This document shows, piece after piece, positions 1 to 8,810 of a stretch of 48,378 nucleotides of DNA. The DNA lies in NCBI GenBank assembly GCA_005881575.1, contig VBCA01000043.1:1-48378 (forward strand), read 5' to 3'. Under the pieces are notes generated by a model that worked only from the letters and a program-made list of their open reading frames with translations, had not been told where the DNA came from and made no database searches. A program made the translations under genes and the position numbers. Each line of letters opens with the position of its first letter. The first letter of the stretch is position 1. The stretch is from Betaproteobacteria bacterium. GTDB taxonomy: Bacteria; Pseudomonadota; Gammaproteobacteria; Burkholderiales; SG8-39.

Positions 1-9
1 GTGGAAAAG

Positions 10-861
10 TCACCCCGCCTTGATCGTATTCACCAGCACTCCCACCTTGCTCACTTCGATCTCCACCGTGTCGCCGGGCTTCATCCACACCGGAGGATTG
101 CGGCGCGCGCCCACGCCGCCCGGGGTGCCGGTGACGATGACGTCGCCCGGCTCGAGCGTGGTGAAGGCCGAGATGTAGTTGATGAGCCGCGGGATGCGGT
201 GGATCATCTGCTCGGTGGTGGCGTGCTGCATGACCTGGCCGTTGAGCCGCGTCTCGAGCGTCAGCTCCTCGCCGTCCGCGATCTCGCTGCGCGTGACCAT
301 CCACGGGCCGAATCCGCCGGTGCGGCTGAAGTTCTTGCCCGCGGTCCACTGCAGGGTGTGGCGCTGCCAGTCGCGCACCGAGCCGTCGTTGTAGCAGGCG
401 TAACCGGCGACGTGCTTCCACGAATTTTCCTGTGATATGCGCCGCCCGGACTTGCCGATGATCACGGCGATCTCGCCCTCGTAGTCGAGGTTGGTCGATT
501 CGGGCGGCATGAGGATGGCCTGCTTGTGCCCGACCTGCGACTCGGGAACGCGGATGAAGAGCGCGGGGTTCTCGGTCTTGTCGCGGCCGGTCTCCATACG
601 GTGTTCTTCGTAATTGAGGCCCACGCAGACGATCTTTCCCGGGTTCGGAATCACCGGAAGGAAAGGCACCTTGGAGAGCTTGAGATCGGCCTTCTTCGCG
701 GCTTTCGCGATTTTTTCGGCCTGGGCGAGCGCGCCGCCCGCGAGCAGGGCGCGAAGGTCCGGGAATTTCCTGCCGATGCGCCGCGTGAGATCGACGATCC
801 CGTCGTTCATCACGACTCCGTACCCGGCGCCTTTGGGAGTGCGGTAGCTCGCGAGCTTCAT
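10..861 (-). CDS. Fumarylacetoacetate hydrolase (FAH) family protein
   Basis: A 283-residue protein of the FAH superfamily, which hydrolyses or decarboxylates 2-oxo/dioxo acids at the end of aromatic-ring degradation. The catalytic core starts near residue 78 (VCVGLNYEEH). The acidic metal-binding motif LDYEGE lies at residues 125-130, and the family C-terminal loop VTGTPGGVG is present. The start at 861 is preferred because a GGAG ribosome site lies just upstream and homology begins at MKLASYR; a longer reading to 924 adds only non-conserved residues and overlaps the next gene. The substrate cannot be read from sequence: fumarylpyruvate, 5-oxopent-3-ene-tricarboxylate and acylpyruvate are all possible. 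It lies downstream of the outer-membrane protein gene on the same strand. Confidence 0.9.
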   Translation of the reverse strand: MKLASYRTPKGAGYGVVMNDGIVDLTRRIGRKFPDLRALLAGGALAQAEKIAKAAKKADLKLSKVPFLPVIPNPGKIVCVGLNYEEHRMETGRDKTENPALFIRVPESQVGHKQAILMPPESTNLDYEGEIAVIIGKSGRRISQENSWKHVAGYACYNDGSVRDWQRHTLQWTAGKNFSRTGGFGPWMVTRSEIADGEELTLETRLNGQVMQHATTEQMIHRIPRLINYISAFTTLEPGDVIVTGTPGGVGARRNPPVWMKPGDTVEIEVSKVGVLVNTIKAG

Positions 862-904
862 TTTTTTCTCCGCTTGAGTGTAGCGCGTTAGTCTACCGCA
901 AGGC

Positions 905-1867
905 TCAGAAGCGCATGGTCGCACCGGCCACGAACGCCCAATCCACGCTCAGCTGGATGCCGTTGTAGAAGCGGTAGATCGGCAGCTGCAGGAAGCCGTA
1001 GAGCTGCACGTCGTGCGTGACCGAGTAGGCGAGCCCCGGGCTCAAGAACACGGTCCGCGATCCGCTCAACTCCGGCTCGGAGTTCGCGCCGGAGTCCTTG
1101 CCCTTGACCATGCTGTTGATCTGCAGCAGCGCCTGCCAGTCATGGCCGAGGGGATGGCGATAGCCGAAGTTAATCTGGAACTGCCTGCCGGGCCTATATT
1201 CGTCCTTGATGCTCACCGGCTGCTGATAAAGCGCCTGGACGGACCAGCTTGAGTCCTGGTAAATGCCCGGCGCGGAGTAGAAGCCGCCGAGCACGACGTC
1301 GGTGCTTCCCGTCCCGGGCTGCAGCATGCGTTCGGCCACGGCGCCGTCCGAGTTGCTGACGCGCGCGTTTCCCGTCGGCAGTTTCAACCCGAAAGTGAGC
1401 CCGGAGTTGACGACCGGATTCTTCTCGTTGTCGAAGCGGTAGTAGCCGAGCACGCGCGCGTCGCCGGCCTTGGTGAAGTCCCATTTCTCGAAAGTGTTCG
1501 CTCCGGTCGGATCCGCGAAGTGCGAGTGCGAGCGGCTCGCGACCGGGAGCGAGGCCGATACCGCCCAGTTCTTGGCGAGCGCGTAGTCGAGCGTGCTCAC
1601 CAGGTTCCGGTTGATGGTGCGCAGCTCCCTGATGTCCTCATTGTCATCTTCCGGCGGGATCTGCCGGGTGCCGGAGCGAAGGTGCTTCTGGTCGACGAAC
1701 TCGTAGTGCAGGTCCAGCCTCGCGGTACCGGGCGCGGCTGCGGCGCCTTGCGTCGACCAGTTGGTGTCGAGCACGCAGAACGCCGAGCCGCAAGACCCTT
1801 GCGCGGCGCCGGCGGCGGCCAGGAGCGCGACGCTCCCCGAGTATGCGATTGCAAATCGCTTATTCAT
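905..1867 (-). CDS. Outer-membrane beta-barrel protein, transporter/MetA-like
   Basis: A 320-residue exported protein. It has a signal peptide (about residues 1-24, ending AAGAAQG), then a short Cys-containing segment (SCGSAFC), then alternating amphipathic strands. It ends in the aromatic C-terminus ATMRF expected of an outer-membrane barrel inserted by the BAM complex. The layout resembles the family often annotated as transporter or MetA-pathway-of-phenol-degradation, and proteins with the SCGSAFC start commonly sit in metal-related loci. A DUF2946 gene lies about 100 bases upstream on the same strand, which favours a metal-associated role over aromatic uptake. Function is inferred. Confidence 0.65.
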   Translation of the reverse strand: MNKRFAIAYSGSVALLAAAGAAQGSCGSAFCVLDTNWSTQGAAAAPGTARLDLHYEFVDQKHLRSGTRQIPPEDDNEDIRELRTINRNLVSTLDYALAKNWAVSASLPVASRSHSHFADPTGANTFEKWDFTKAGDARVLGYYRFDNEKNPVVNSGLTFGLKLPTGNARVSNSDGAVAERMLQPGTGSTDVVLGGFYSAPGIYQDSSWSVQALYQQPVSIKDEYRPGRQFQINFGYRHPLGHDWQALLQINSMVKGKDSGANSEPELSGSRTVFLSPGLAYSVTHDVQLYGFLQLPIYRFYNGIQLSVDWAFVAGATMRF

Positions 1868-1969
1868 TCCCTTCCTTCTGAAATCTTTCAGTCGCGTGCC
1901 GGTCCGCTCGGAACCTGAGCACGCGCGACAGGCGTACGGCCGCAGCCGTGCGCTACAGAGCCGCTGGAA

Positions 1970-2347
1970 TCAGGAGAAAAAAGGCGGGGCGCGCGGAGGC
2001 GCGCAAGGGTCGAGCGCAGCCGGAAGCTGCGGCTCGGAGAAAAGCTCCCGGACCGGTCCGGAAGCAGGTATCGGGCAAAGGAGCGCTAGCGCAGAGCCCG
2101 AAATCGCGGCGCCGCGCTCGGGGTTGAAGGGGCACAGCGTGCAATGCGAAGGCCGGGCGCCTTTGCCGGGGGTTTCGCCGGGCAAGCCTTCTCCCCCGTG
2201 TTTCTGGCCGGTCGCGCTGCACACTTCGGAGGGAAGCGCCGGGACGTTCGGCCTGGCGTTCGCGAGCAGCGGCCAGGAGGCGTTGAGCGCGATGCCCGCG
2301 AGCGCGAACCAGGCGCCAATGCGGTTGCGAAAGCGATGCGCGTTCAT
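1970..2347 (-). CDS. DUF2946 family protein
   Basis: A 125-residue protein with an N-terminal hydrophobic segment (about residues 10-30) followed by a cysteine/histidine-rich part including SEVCSATG and HCTLCPF. This layout is the DUF2946 signature. Members are usually encoded beside copper or other metal uptake and export genes, and the Cys/His cluster could bind a metal. The C-terminus is low-complexity (Pro/Ala-rich) and poorly conserved. It probably forms a unit with the outer-membrane protein downstream. The biochemical role of the family is unknown. Confidence 0.6.
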   Translation of the reverse strand: MNAHRFRNRIGAWFALAGIALNASWPLLANARPNVPALPSEVCSATGQKHGGEGLPGETPGKGARPSHCTLCPFNPERGAAISGSALALLCPIPASGPVRELFSEPQLPAALDPCAPPRAPPFFS

Positions 2348-2412
2348 CGCCGCTTTTTTAGCACAGATGCGCGGGCTTTTCCAGCGTCGGTTCTGGTATT
2401 CTCCACTCCGAC

Positions 2413-4701
2413 ATGAAGGGAAGACTGGAAGACCGGCGCCTGCTCACCGGGCAGGGGCGATTCATCTCCGACTGGAATTTTCCGAATCAGGCCTATTGCT
2501 CGTTCCTGCGCTCGGACCGCGCGCACGCGGAGATCGTTTCCGTCGACGCGGGAAGCGCGCTCCAAGCCCCGGGGGTGCTCGCCGTGCTCACCGGCCGTGA
2601 CGTGGCCGAAGCGGGCTACAAGTCGATTCCGACCAACTTGGGCGTCAAGGACCGCTTCGGCGAGCCGCTCAAAAAACCGCCGCGTCCGGTGCTCGCCCAA
2701 GGAAAAGTCCGCCATGTCGGCGAGTGCGTCGCCTGCGTGGTCGCCGAGTCGGCGCAGCTCGCGCAGGACGCGGCCGAATTGATCGTGGTCGAGTACCGCG
2801 AGCTGCCTGCGGTGACCTCCGCGGACAAGGCGCTCGAACCCGGGGCGGCGCAGCTCCACGCCGAGCTTCCCGGAAATCTTTCCTTCGACTGGATCGCGGG
2901 CGACGAGGCTGCGACCGAGGCCGCATTCCGGGCGGCCGACCGCGTGGTGAAGCTCGCCCTCGAGAACCCGCGCATGGTCGGAAACCCGATGGAGCCGCGC
3001 GCCTGCGCGGGGACCTACGACGCGGCGACGCAGAAATACGCGCTCTACGCTTGCACTCAAGGGACGGCCGGCATGCGCGGGCAGCTCGTCTACACCATGG
3101 GCGTCCCCGACGACAGGATCGACGTCATCGCGGAAGACGTCGGCGGCGGATTCGGCGTGCGCTTCAACATGTATCCGGAATACTGCGCGGTGCTGCTCGC
3201 GGCGAAGAAGACCGGACGCCCGGTGAAGTGGACCGGCAGCCGCTCGGAAGTTTTCCTGTCGGACGAGCAGGGCAGGGACGTCGCGAGCATGAGCGAGCTC
3301 GCGCTAGCCGCCTCGGGGAAATTCCTGGCGCTGCGCTTCTCCTACATCGCCGACCTCGGCGCCTATCTCGCTCCCACCGGCCCTTTCATCAATACGCAGG
3401 GCGTGGTGGCGTGCCTCACCGGCGTGTACGCGGTGCCGGCCGCCTGCGCCCGGGTCAAGCTCGCCGTGACCAACAAGGCGCCCGGCGCCGCCTACCGCGG
3501 CGCGGGCCGCCCGGTGATGTCGTACATGCTCGAGCGCCTGGTCGACGCGGCCGCGGCGGAGCTGAAAATGGACCCCGCCGAGCTCAGGCGAAAGAATCTT
3601 GTCGCGAAGAACGCGTTTCCCTATAAGGCGGCAAGCGGCGTCACCTACGACTGCGGCGACTTCGAGGGCGTGCTCGCCGACGCGCTGAAAGCTTCCGACT
3701 GGGCGGGATTCCCGGCGCGGCGCGCGCAATCGGAATCGCGCGGAAGGCTGCGCGGGCGCGGCATGGCCGCTTACATCGAGGCGAGCGGCGGGGGCTTTGC
3801 GCCCTCCGACCAGGTCGAGCTGCGCTTCGGCGCGGAGGGCGGCGTGACGATGTACGCGGTCTCGCACTCGCACGGGCAGGGGCACGAGACGAGCTACGCG
3901 CAGATCGTCTCCGCCGTGCTCGGCGTGCCGATGGAAAACTTTCGCCTCCGGAACGGCGACCCCGCGGTGCGCCTCATCGGCAACGCGACCGGCGGCTCGC
4001 GCTCGCTCCTCGGCGTGGGGAGCGTCATGCAGCTCGCGGCGAAGCAGGTGGTGGAAAAAGGCCTCGCGCTCGCGGCCAAGGATCTGGAGGCGGCCGCAGC
4101 GGACATCGAATTCACGGACGGCTCCTATCGCATCAGGGGCACCGACCGCGCGATCACGCTGCTCGCGCTCGCGCAGAAGTACGCGGGTACGCCGCAGGCG
4201 CTCGACGTGAAGACCGAGGGCAAGTTCGGCGTGACCTTCCCGAACGGCTGCCACGTCGCCGAGGTCGAGATCGAGCCCGAGACGGGAATCGCGGAAATCG
4301 TGCGCTTCACCGCGGTGGACGACGCCGGCAACATCGTCAATCACCCGATCGTCGAAGGCCAGATGCAGGGCGGGATCACCCAAGGGGCGGGACAGGTGTT
4401 CGGCGAGCAGGCGGTCTACGATCCCGACACCGGCCAGCTGCTCACCGGGAGCTTCATGGACTACCCGATGCCGCGCGCGGGCCTCGTGGACGGCCTCGAG
4501 ATCCGAGAGCACCCGGTGCCGACCGCCGCGAACCCGCTCGGCGCGAAAGGCGTGGGCGAAGCGGGCGTGAGCGGATCGCTCCCCGCGCTGATGAACGCCG
4601 TGATGGATGCGCTGCGCCGGGCGGGCGTCGCGCGCTTCGACATGCCGGCGACGCCCGACCGCCTGTGGCGCGCGATCCGGGATGCGGGAGGACGTTCATA
4701 G
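2413..4701 (+). CDS. Xanthine dehydrogenase-family molybdopterin-binding subunit, form-II CoxL-like
   Basis: A 762-residue large subunit of a molybdenum hydroxylase. The N-terminus EDRRLLTGQGRF matches the usual start of the domain. The active-site loop reads AYRGAGR at residues 360-366, the form-II motif; genuine aerobic CO dehydrogenases (form I) carry AYRCSFR instead. The catalytic glutamate is in GVGEAG (Glu716). It is therefore most likely a hydroxylase of unknown substrate, not a CO dehydrogenase. Normally the FAD (CoxM) and 2Fe-2S (CoxS) subunits are adjacent, but neither is near here. The protein must recruit subunits encoded elsewhere, or be an orphan copy. It is followed 13 bases later by a nuclease-fold protein. 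Confidence 0.88.
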   Translation: MKGRLEDRRLLTGQGRFISDWNFPNQAYCSFLRSDRAHAEIVSVDAGSALQAPGVLAVLTGRDVAEAGYKSIPTNLGVKDRFGEPLKKPPRPVLAQGKVRHVGECVACVVAESAQLAQDAAELIVVEYRELPAVTSADKALEPGAAQLHAELPGNLSFDWIAGDEAATEAAFRAADRVVKLALENPRMVGNPMEPRACAGTYDAATQKYALYACTQGTAGMRGQLVYTMGVPDDRIDVIAEDVGGGFGVRFNMYPEYCAVLLAAKKTGRPVKWTGSRSEVFLSDEQGRDVASMSELALAASGKFLALRFSYIADLGAYLAPTGPFINTQGVVACLTGVYAVPAACARVKLAVTNKAPGAAYRGAGRPVMSYMLERLVDAAAAELKMDPAELRRKNLVAKNAFPYKAASGVTYDCGDFEGVLADALKASDWAGFPARRAQSESRGRLRGRGMAAYIEASGGGFAPSDQVELRFGAEGGVTMYAVSHSHGQGHETSYAQIVSAVLGVPMENFRLRNGDPAVRLIGNATGGSRSLLGVGSVMQLAAKQVVEKGLALAAKDLEAAAADIEFTDGSYRIRGTDRAITLLALAQKYAGTPQALDVKTEGKFGVTFPNGCHVAEVEIEPETGIAEIVRFTAVDDAGNIVNHPIVEGQMQGGITQGAGQVFGEQAVYDPDTGQLLTGSFMDYPMPRAGLVDGLEIREHPVPTAANPLGAKGVGEAGVSGSLPALMNAVMDALRRAGVARFDMPATPDRLWRAIRDAGGRS

Positions 4702-4713
4702 AAGGGGATCATC

Positions 4714-5655
4714 ATGAACCACGGAGATATTTCCCCGGACATCGCCAAGGGCCTCAAGGTCCTGCAATCGAGAATCGCGAAAGCCGGGATCCCGCCCTCG
4801 AAGCTCGACGAGACGCTCAACATCGCGACCTGGAACATCCGGGAATTCGGCAAGAAGGAGCGCAGCGCGGCGGCGATCCACTACATCGCCGAGATCCTGG
4901 GTCAATTCGACCTCATCAGCATCGCGGAACTGCGCGATAACCTGACGGACCTGGGCCGGGTCCTCGAGGTTCTCGGGCCGTTCTGGCGGGTCATCTACTC
5001 CGACGCGCTGAGAGATTCGGGCGGAAACAACGAGCGGGTCGGATTCATCTACGACAAGAGGGCGGTCGCATTCAGCGGGTTCGCCGCCACGGCCAACCCG
5101 CCGCGCGAGAAGGTCGGAAACCTGTATCTGCCCAAATTCCACTGGTGGCGCGAGCCCTTCATGGCGTCCTTCAGCGCCGGCAGCTTCGATTTCGTCCTTC
5201 TCGCGGCGCACGCGCAGTGGGGGACGCCCGCGGGGCGTCTGGTCGAGCTGCAGTCCCTCGCCCAATGGGTCGACCTGAAGCGGAAGGAGAAGACCTGCGA
5301 GGACAAGGATCTCATCATCGTCGGCGACTTCAACATCGAAACGCCCGAGCAGCTCGCGGCTCTGACCGGTAAAGGGCTTCAGATGCCCGCCGCCTTGAAG
5401 GGCAAGTCCTTCGGCACCAACCTCGCCCAGGACAAGCGCTACGATCAGATTCTGCATTACCCCGGCTATCCGGAGAACTTCTCGAACCAGGCGGGCGTGG
5501 TCGATTTCTACGCCGGGAGCTCGAAAGAGCTGTTCCCGGATCTGGACAAACTTGCGTTTTCCTTTCAGATGTCCGATCACCTTCCGCTGTGGATGCAGGT
5601 CAACACCGACATAGAGGGTCAGAAGCTCGACGAGATCATCCGGGCGGGGAAGTGA
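4714..5655 (+). CDS. Endonuclease/exonuclease/phosphatase family protein
   Basis: A 313-residue protein with the EEP fold of DNase I, exonuclease III and inositol phosphatases. Visible motifs in order are NIATWNIREFG (metal-binding Asn), ISIAELRDN (Glu), LAAHAQWG (His), IIVGDFNIE (Asp/Asn pair) and the terminal SDHLPLWM (catalytic Asp-His). There is no signal peptide, so it is probably cytoplasmic. The start has an AGGGG ribosome site a few bases upstream. It follows the molybdenum hydroxylase gene by 13 bases and may be co-transcribed, although no functional link is evident. Substrate unknown. Confidence 0.8.
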   Translation: MNHGDISPDIAKGLKVLQSRIAKAGIPPSKLDETLNIATWNIREFGKKERSAAAIHYIAEILGQFDLISIAELRDNLTDLGRVLEVLGPFWRVIYSDALRDSGGNNERVGFIYDKRAVAFSGFAATANPPREKVGNLYLPKFHWWREPFMASFSAGSFDFVLLAAHAQWGTPAGRLVELQSLAQWVDLKRKEKTCEDKDLIIVGDFNIETPEQLAALTGKGLQMPAALKGKSFGTNLAQDKRYDQILHYPGYPENFSNQAGVVDFYAGSSKELFPDLDKLAFSFQMSDHLPLWMQVNTDIEGQKLDEIIRAGK

Positions 5656-5676
5656 TGCGGCCGCCAGCCGATCCGC

Positions 5677-5708
5677 TTAACCCCGTTCGGGCGCGGCCCG
5701 CGTTAACC
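5677..5708 (+). promoter_or_regulatory. Candidate ECF-type promoter of the sigma/anti-sigma operon
   Basis: Two TTAACC boxes at 5677-5682 and 5703-5708 are separated by exactly 20 GC-rich bases. The same arrangement (TTAACC, 20 bases, TTTACC) recurs at 10400-10431 before the DUF4139 gene. Shared extended text around the boxes (AACCCCG after the first, GCGTT before the second) suggests a -35/-10 pair read by the ECF sigma factor encoded immediately downstream, which would be autoregulation. This is inference from one sequence only. Confidence 0.4.
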
Positions 5709-5803
5709 TCAGGATGTCGGACTTCGCCACGGTCCTGGCCTTTCCACCTCGCGCGCTCCCGGTGCAGCACCGGAGCCCTGCGGAGGCGCTACACTTGCGC
5801 CGC

Positions 5804-6364
5804 ATGAGGATCGAGGCGAGCGACGAGGAGCTGATGCTGCGCTACGGCAGGGGCGATGCTCGCGCCTTCGAGCTGCTCTACCGACGCCATCGTCTCCCCC
5901 TGTACCGGTTCCTGCTGCGACAGGTCGGCAATGCGGCCACAGCCGAGGAATTGTTCCAGGACCTCTGGATGCGCGTCGTCAATTCCCGCGGGCGTTATGA
6001 GGCCCGGGCGAAATTCACCTCCTGGGTATACGCGATCGCGCACAATCGCCTGATGGATTTCTACCGGGGGAACGGCAACGCGTCGTTCCTGAGCCAGGAG
6101 GAAAGCGAGTCGGTCCTCGAGGACCTTCCGGCCGCGGAGATCGCAGCGGACCTGCGCCTGGACCGCAAGCGCGCGGTGGAGCGCCTGCTCGTCGCGCTCG
6201 GCAAGCTTCCCGATGCGCAGCGCGAGGCCTTTTTACTGCAGCAAGAGAGCGAAATGTCGATCGAGGAAATCGCCGCGGCGACCGGCGTCGGCCCCGAGAC
6301 CGCGAAGAGCCGCCTGCGCTATGCTGTGGCGAAGCTGCGTGCGAGCTTGGGGAAGCAATCATGA
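5804..6364 (+). CDS. ECF RNA polymerase sigma factor
   Basis: A 186-residue ECF (group 4) sigma factor. Region 2 is clear (ELLYRRHRLPLYRFLLRQVG through the FTSWVYAIAHNRLMDFYR box), and region 4 holds the helix-turn-helix (MSIEEIAAATGVGPETAKSR). The start at 5804 gives a family-normal N-terminus (DEELMLRYGRGD). An in-frame ATG at 5714 would add 30 non-conserved residues and sits almost on the candidate -10, so I consider it less likely, although neither start has a strong ribosome site. The stop overlaps the next start (ATGA), coupling it to the probable anti-sigma protein. Confidence 0.88.
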   Translation: MRIEASDEELMLRYGRGDARAFELLYRRHRLPLYRFLLRQVGNAATAEELFQDLWMRVVNSRGRYEARAKFTSWVYAIAHNRLMDFYRGNGNASFLSQEESESVLEDLPAAEIAADLRLDRKRAVERLLVALGKLPDAQREAFLLQQESEMSIEEIAAATGVGPETAKSRLRYAVAKLRASLGKQS

Positions 6365-7314
6365 TCGAGCGGCGCGACGAGGAGCTTTTGCACATCTATC
6401 GTGAGGCCGAGGGGCCGCGCCCTCCGCAGCGCGTCGACGACAATATCCTGGCGGCGTCGCAGCGAGTCGCGGGCACGGTGCGGCGGCCCGCAGCGCTAGT
6501 GTTCGCACGCCGCTGGGGCACGCCGGTCGCGCTCGCCGCGACCGTGCTGGTGACCTCGACCCTCGCGCTCATGGTGTTCGAGCGGCAATCCGGCCTCGAC
6601 ACGATAGCGCCCAAGGCACCGGGGTCCGTCCGGCCGGCGAAAGTCTCTCCGGCAGAGGCGACGCGCGCTTCTCCGGCGGAGCCGCACCGCGCCGAGGCGG
6701 CGGCGAAATCCCCGGTCGCGGAGCCGCGGCGAGCCGATTCGCCGGCGAAATCTCCGTCGGTCGCTTTGCCGCACCCCGCGCCGGCGGCGCCGAGTCCGCC
6801 GGCAGCATCGCGGAGCGACAGGGTGAAGCAGCCCACGCTCGAAACCGCCCTCTCGGGCGAACGCCGCGCAACAGTGCAACCCGCGCGCGTGCCGGCAATT
6901 CCGCCCGGGGTCGAAATTCTCCGCAAGAGCGAAGAGGCAAAGCCGGCGCCCGCCGCCGCGGGTTCGGCCGCGAACGTGCGCGCCGGCACCATCCCGCCAC
7001 AGCCGCCCGTGCCGGACGCCCAGCGCGTCTTCGACGCCCAACAGCAAATCCGACCGGCGCAGGCGCCGGCGGCCGCGCCAGCCCCGAGCTCGAACGTTGT
7101 CCGCGAATCGGCATCGACGCTCCAAGGCGCGAGCGCCGGTGCTGCAATCGGAAACCGTCTCGCGGTTCCGGAAGCCAAGGAGCGCACGCCGGAAAAATGG
7201 CTGGCGGATATTCGCAAGCTCAAGACCGAAGGCAAGGCGATCGAAGCCGAGCGCGGGCTGGGCGAGTTCAAGAAGCGCTATCCCGACTACATCTTGCCTG
7301 AGGACCTGCGCTAG
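6361..7314 (+). CDS. Probable anti-sigma factor, single-pass membrane protein
   Basis: A 317-residue protein translated from an ATGA overlap with the ECF sigma gene, the usual place for its anti-sigma factor. The N-terminal ~45 residues are charged and would face the cytoplasm. One hydrophobic helix follows (about residues 52-73). A long Pro/Ala-rich low-complexity stretch to about residue 260 would span the periplasm. The C-terminus is a short conserved-looking module (EKWLADIRKLKTEGK...EEFKKRYPDY type), seen in many anti-sigma-associated proteins. There is no recognisable zinc-binding HxxxCxxC motif. The assignment rests on context and topology. Confidence 0.65.
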   Translation: MIERRDEELLHIYREAEGPRPPQRVDDNILAASQRVAGTVRRPAALVFARRWGTPVALAATVLVTSTLALMVFERQSGLDTIAPKAPGSVRPAKVSPAEATRASPAEPHRAEAAAKSPVAEPRRADSPAKSPSVALPHPAPAAPSPPAASRSDRVKQPTLETALSGERRATVQPARVPAIPPGVEILRKSEEAKPAPAAAGSAANVRAGTIPPQPPVPDAQRVFDAQQQIRPAQAPAAAPAPSSNVVRESASTLQGASAGAAIGNRLAVPEAKERTPEKWLADIRKLKTEGKAIEAERGLGEFKKRYPDYILPEDLR

Positions 7315-7414
7315 CCGCCCGAGTCGGAATCGTCCGGCTCGTTCAAGCTTTCGGCAGGGTTTTCTCAGTACACTGCCGCGGCGCCGCGGAGCGCGGCGCC
7401 TCCCGACAGCAGCC

Positions 7415-8731
7415 ATGATCGCAAAAGAGGAAAAACTTGCAGCCGTCTCGGTCGCGGTAAAGCCGGCGGTCCGATTGCCTCTGCTGAAGCAGCTGGGGCC
7501 GGGATTGATCGCCGGCGCCGCGGACGACGATCCGAGCGGCATTGCCACCTATTCGCAGGCGGGCGCGCAGTTCGGGTACGGCATGCTGTGGTCGGTGCTG
7601 TTCACGTTGCCGCTCATGATCGGCATCCAGATCGTGAGCGCGCGCATCGGCCGCGTGACCGGGCAGGGCCTCGCCGCCAACATCCGGCAGCATTATCCGA
7701 AGTCGCTCCTTTACGCAGTCATCGCGCTCCTGCTCGTCGCCAACACGATCAACATCGCGGCCGACCTCGGCGCGATGGCCGCGGCCCTGCAACTGCTCGT
7801 CGGAGGCTCGACGCGCCTCTATATCGTCGCGTTCGCGCTGGTGTCGCTGGGACTGCAGGTCTTCATTCCCTTTCCGCGATACGCGCCGTTCCTGAAATGG
7901 CTCACGCTCGCGCTTTTTGCCTACGTCGCGACGGTGTTCGTGGTGCGGGTGCCGTGGCTCGAGGCCGGTTTGCACACGCTCGTCCCGGACCTCGCGCTCC
8001 GCGCGGACTATCTCCTCACGCTCGTCGCAGTGTTCGGCACGACCATCAGCCCCTATCTTTTTTTCTGGCAGGCTTCGCAGGAGGTGGAAGAGCAGCGCGC
8101 GGCTGACGGCGAAGCGCCGCTGCGCGAGGCGCCCGAGCAGGCCACGGCGCACCTCCACCGCATCAAGATCGATACGTACATAGGAATGACGTTCTCGAAC
8201 CTGGTGGCGTTCTTCATCATGCTGACGACCGCAGTGACCCTGCACGCGCACGGCATCACCGACATCCGGACCTCGGCGCAGGCGGCCGAGGCGTTGCGCC
8301 CGATAGGCGGGGAATTCGCGTTCCTGCTGTTCGCCGCGGGCATCGTCGGCACCGGAATGCTCGCCGTGCCGGTGCTCGCCGGGTCGGCGGCGTACGCGGT
8401 CGCCGAATCCTTCCGCTGGCCGATCGGCCTGGGCTTGAGGCTGATGGAAGCGCGCGGCTTCTACGGCATCCTCACCGCCGCGACGACGATCGGCGTCGCG
8501 CTCAACTTCACCGCGATCGATCCGGTCAAGGCGCTCATCTGGAGCGCGGTGATCAACGGAGTGATCTCGGTGCCCATCATGGCCGTGATGATGCTGATGG
8601 CGGCGAGCCCGGAGATCATGGGGCGCTTCACCGTGAGGCGGCGCTTGAAGAATCTCGGCTGGCTCGCCACCGGGGTGATGGCCGTCGCGGTGGTCGCGAT
8701 GTTGGCGGCGCTGCTTTCCGCGCGGCGGTGA
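7415..8731 (+). CDS. Nramp-related (NRMT-like) divalent cation transporter
   Basis: A 438-residue inner-membrane protein with about eleven hydrophobic helices. The first helix carries DDDPSGIATYSQAG in place of the canonical DPGN motif. The helix-6 equivalent reads TTISPYLFFWQASQE where classical Nramps have the A-x-x-MPHN motif. The binding-site methionine that selects transition metals is therefore absent, as in Nramp-related proteins reported to move magnesium-like ions, so manganese/iron transport should not be assumed. The ATG at 7415 is chosen because homology begins about 15 residues later; there is no strong ribosome site. Confidence 0.8.
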   Translation: MIAKEEKLAAVSVAVKPAVRLPLLKQLGPGLIAGAADDDPSGIATYSQAGAQFGYGMLWSVLFTLPLMIGIQIVSARIGRVTGQGLAANIRQHYPKSLLYAVIALLLVANTINIAADLGAMAAALQLLVGGSTRLYIVAFALVSLGLQVFIPFPRYAPFLKWLTLALFAYVATVFVVRVPWLEAGLHTLVPDLALRADYLLTLVAVFGTTISPYLFFWQASQEVEEQRAADGEAPLREAPEQATAHLHRIKIDTYIGMTFSNLVAFFIMLTTAVTLHAHGITDIRTSAQAAEALRPIGGEFAFLLFAAGIVGTGMLAVPVLAGSAAYAVAESFRWPIGLGLRLMEARGFYGILTAATTIGVALNFTAIDPVKALIWSAVINGVISVPIMAVMMLMAASPEIMGRFTVRRRLKNLGWLATGVMAVAVVAMLAALLSARR

Positions 8732-8774
8732 TTTTAGGCAACCCGTGGGCCGCTAGCGGACTTTGATTTGTCGT

Positions 8775-8803
8775 TTGACAGGCATAAACAAATAGTTTAT
8801 ATG
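8775..8803 (+). promoter_or_regulatory. higBA promoter with overlapping palindromic operator
   Basis: A consensus -35 TTGACA (8775-8780), a 17-base spacer and a -10-like TATATG (8798-8803) precede the GTG start at 8811 by only seven bases. A perfect inverted repeat, ATAAAC (8784-8789) and GTTTAT (8795-8800), lies in the spacer and runs into the -10. That is the expected position of an operator bound by the antitoxin, giving autorepression as known for HigA proteins. The stretch is markedly AT-rich against its surroundings. Confidence 0.6.
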
Positions 8804-8810
8804 TTCGTTT

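Noticed and set aside
2413-4701. Aerobic carbon monoxide dehydrogenase large subunit
   Set aside because: The active-site loop is AYRGAGR, not the AYRCSFR of true CO dehydrogenases.
5714-5803. Upstream ATG extension of the ECF sigma factor
   Set aside because: The extra 30 residues lack family similarity and the ATG sits almost on the candidate -10 box.
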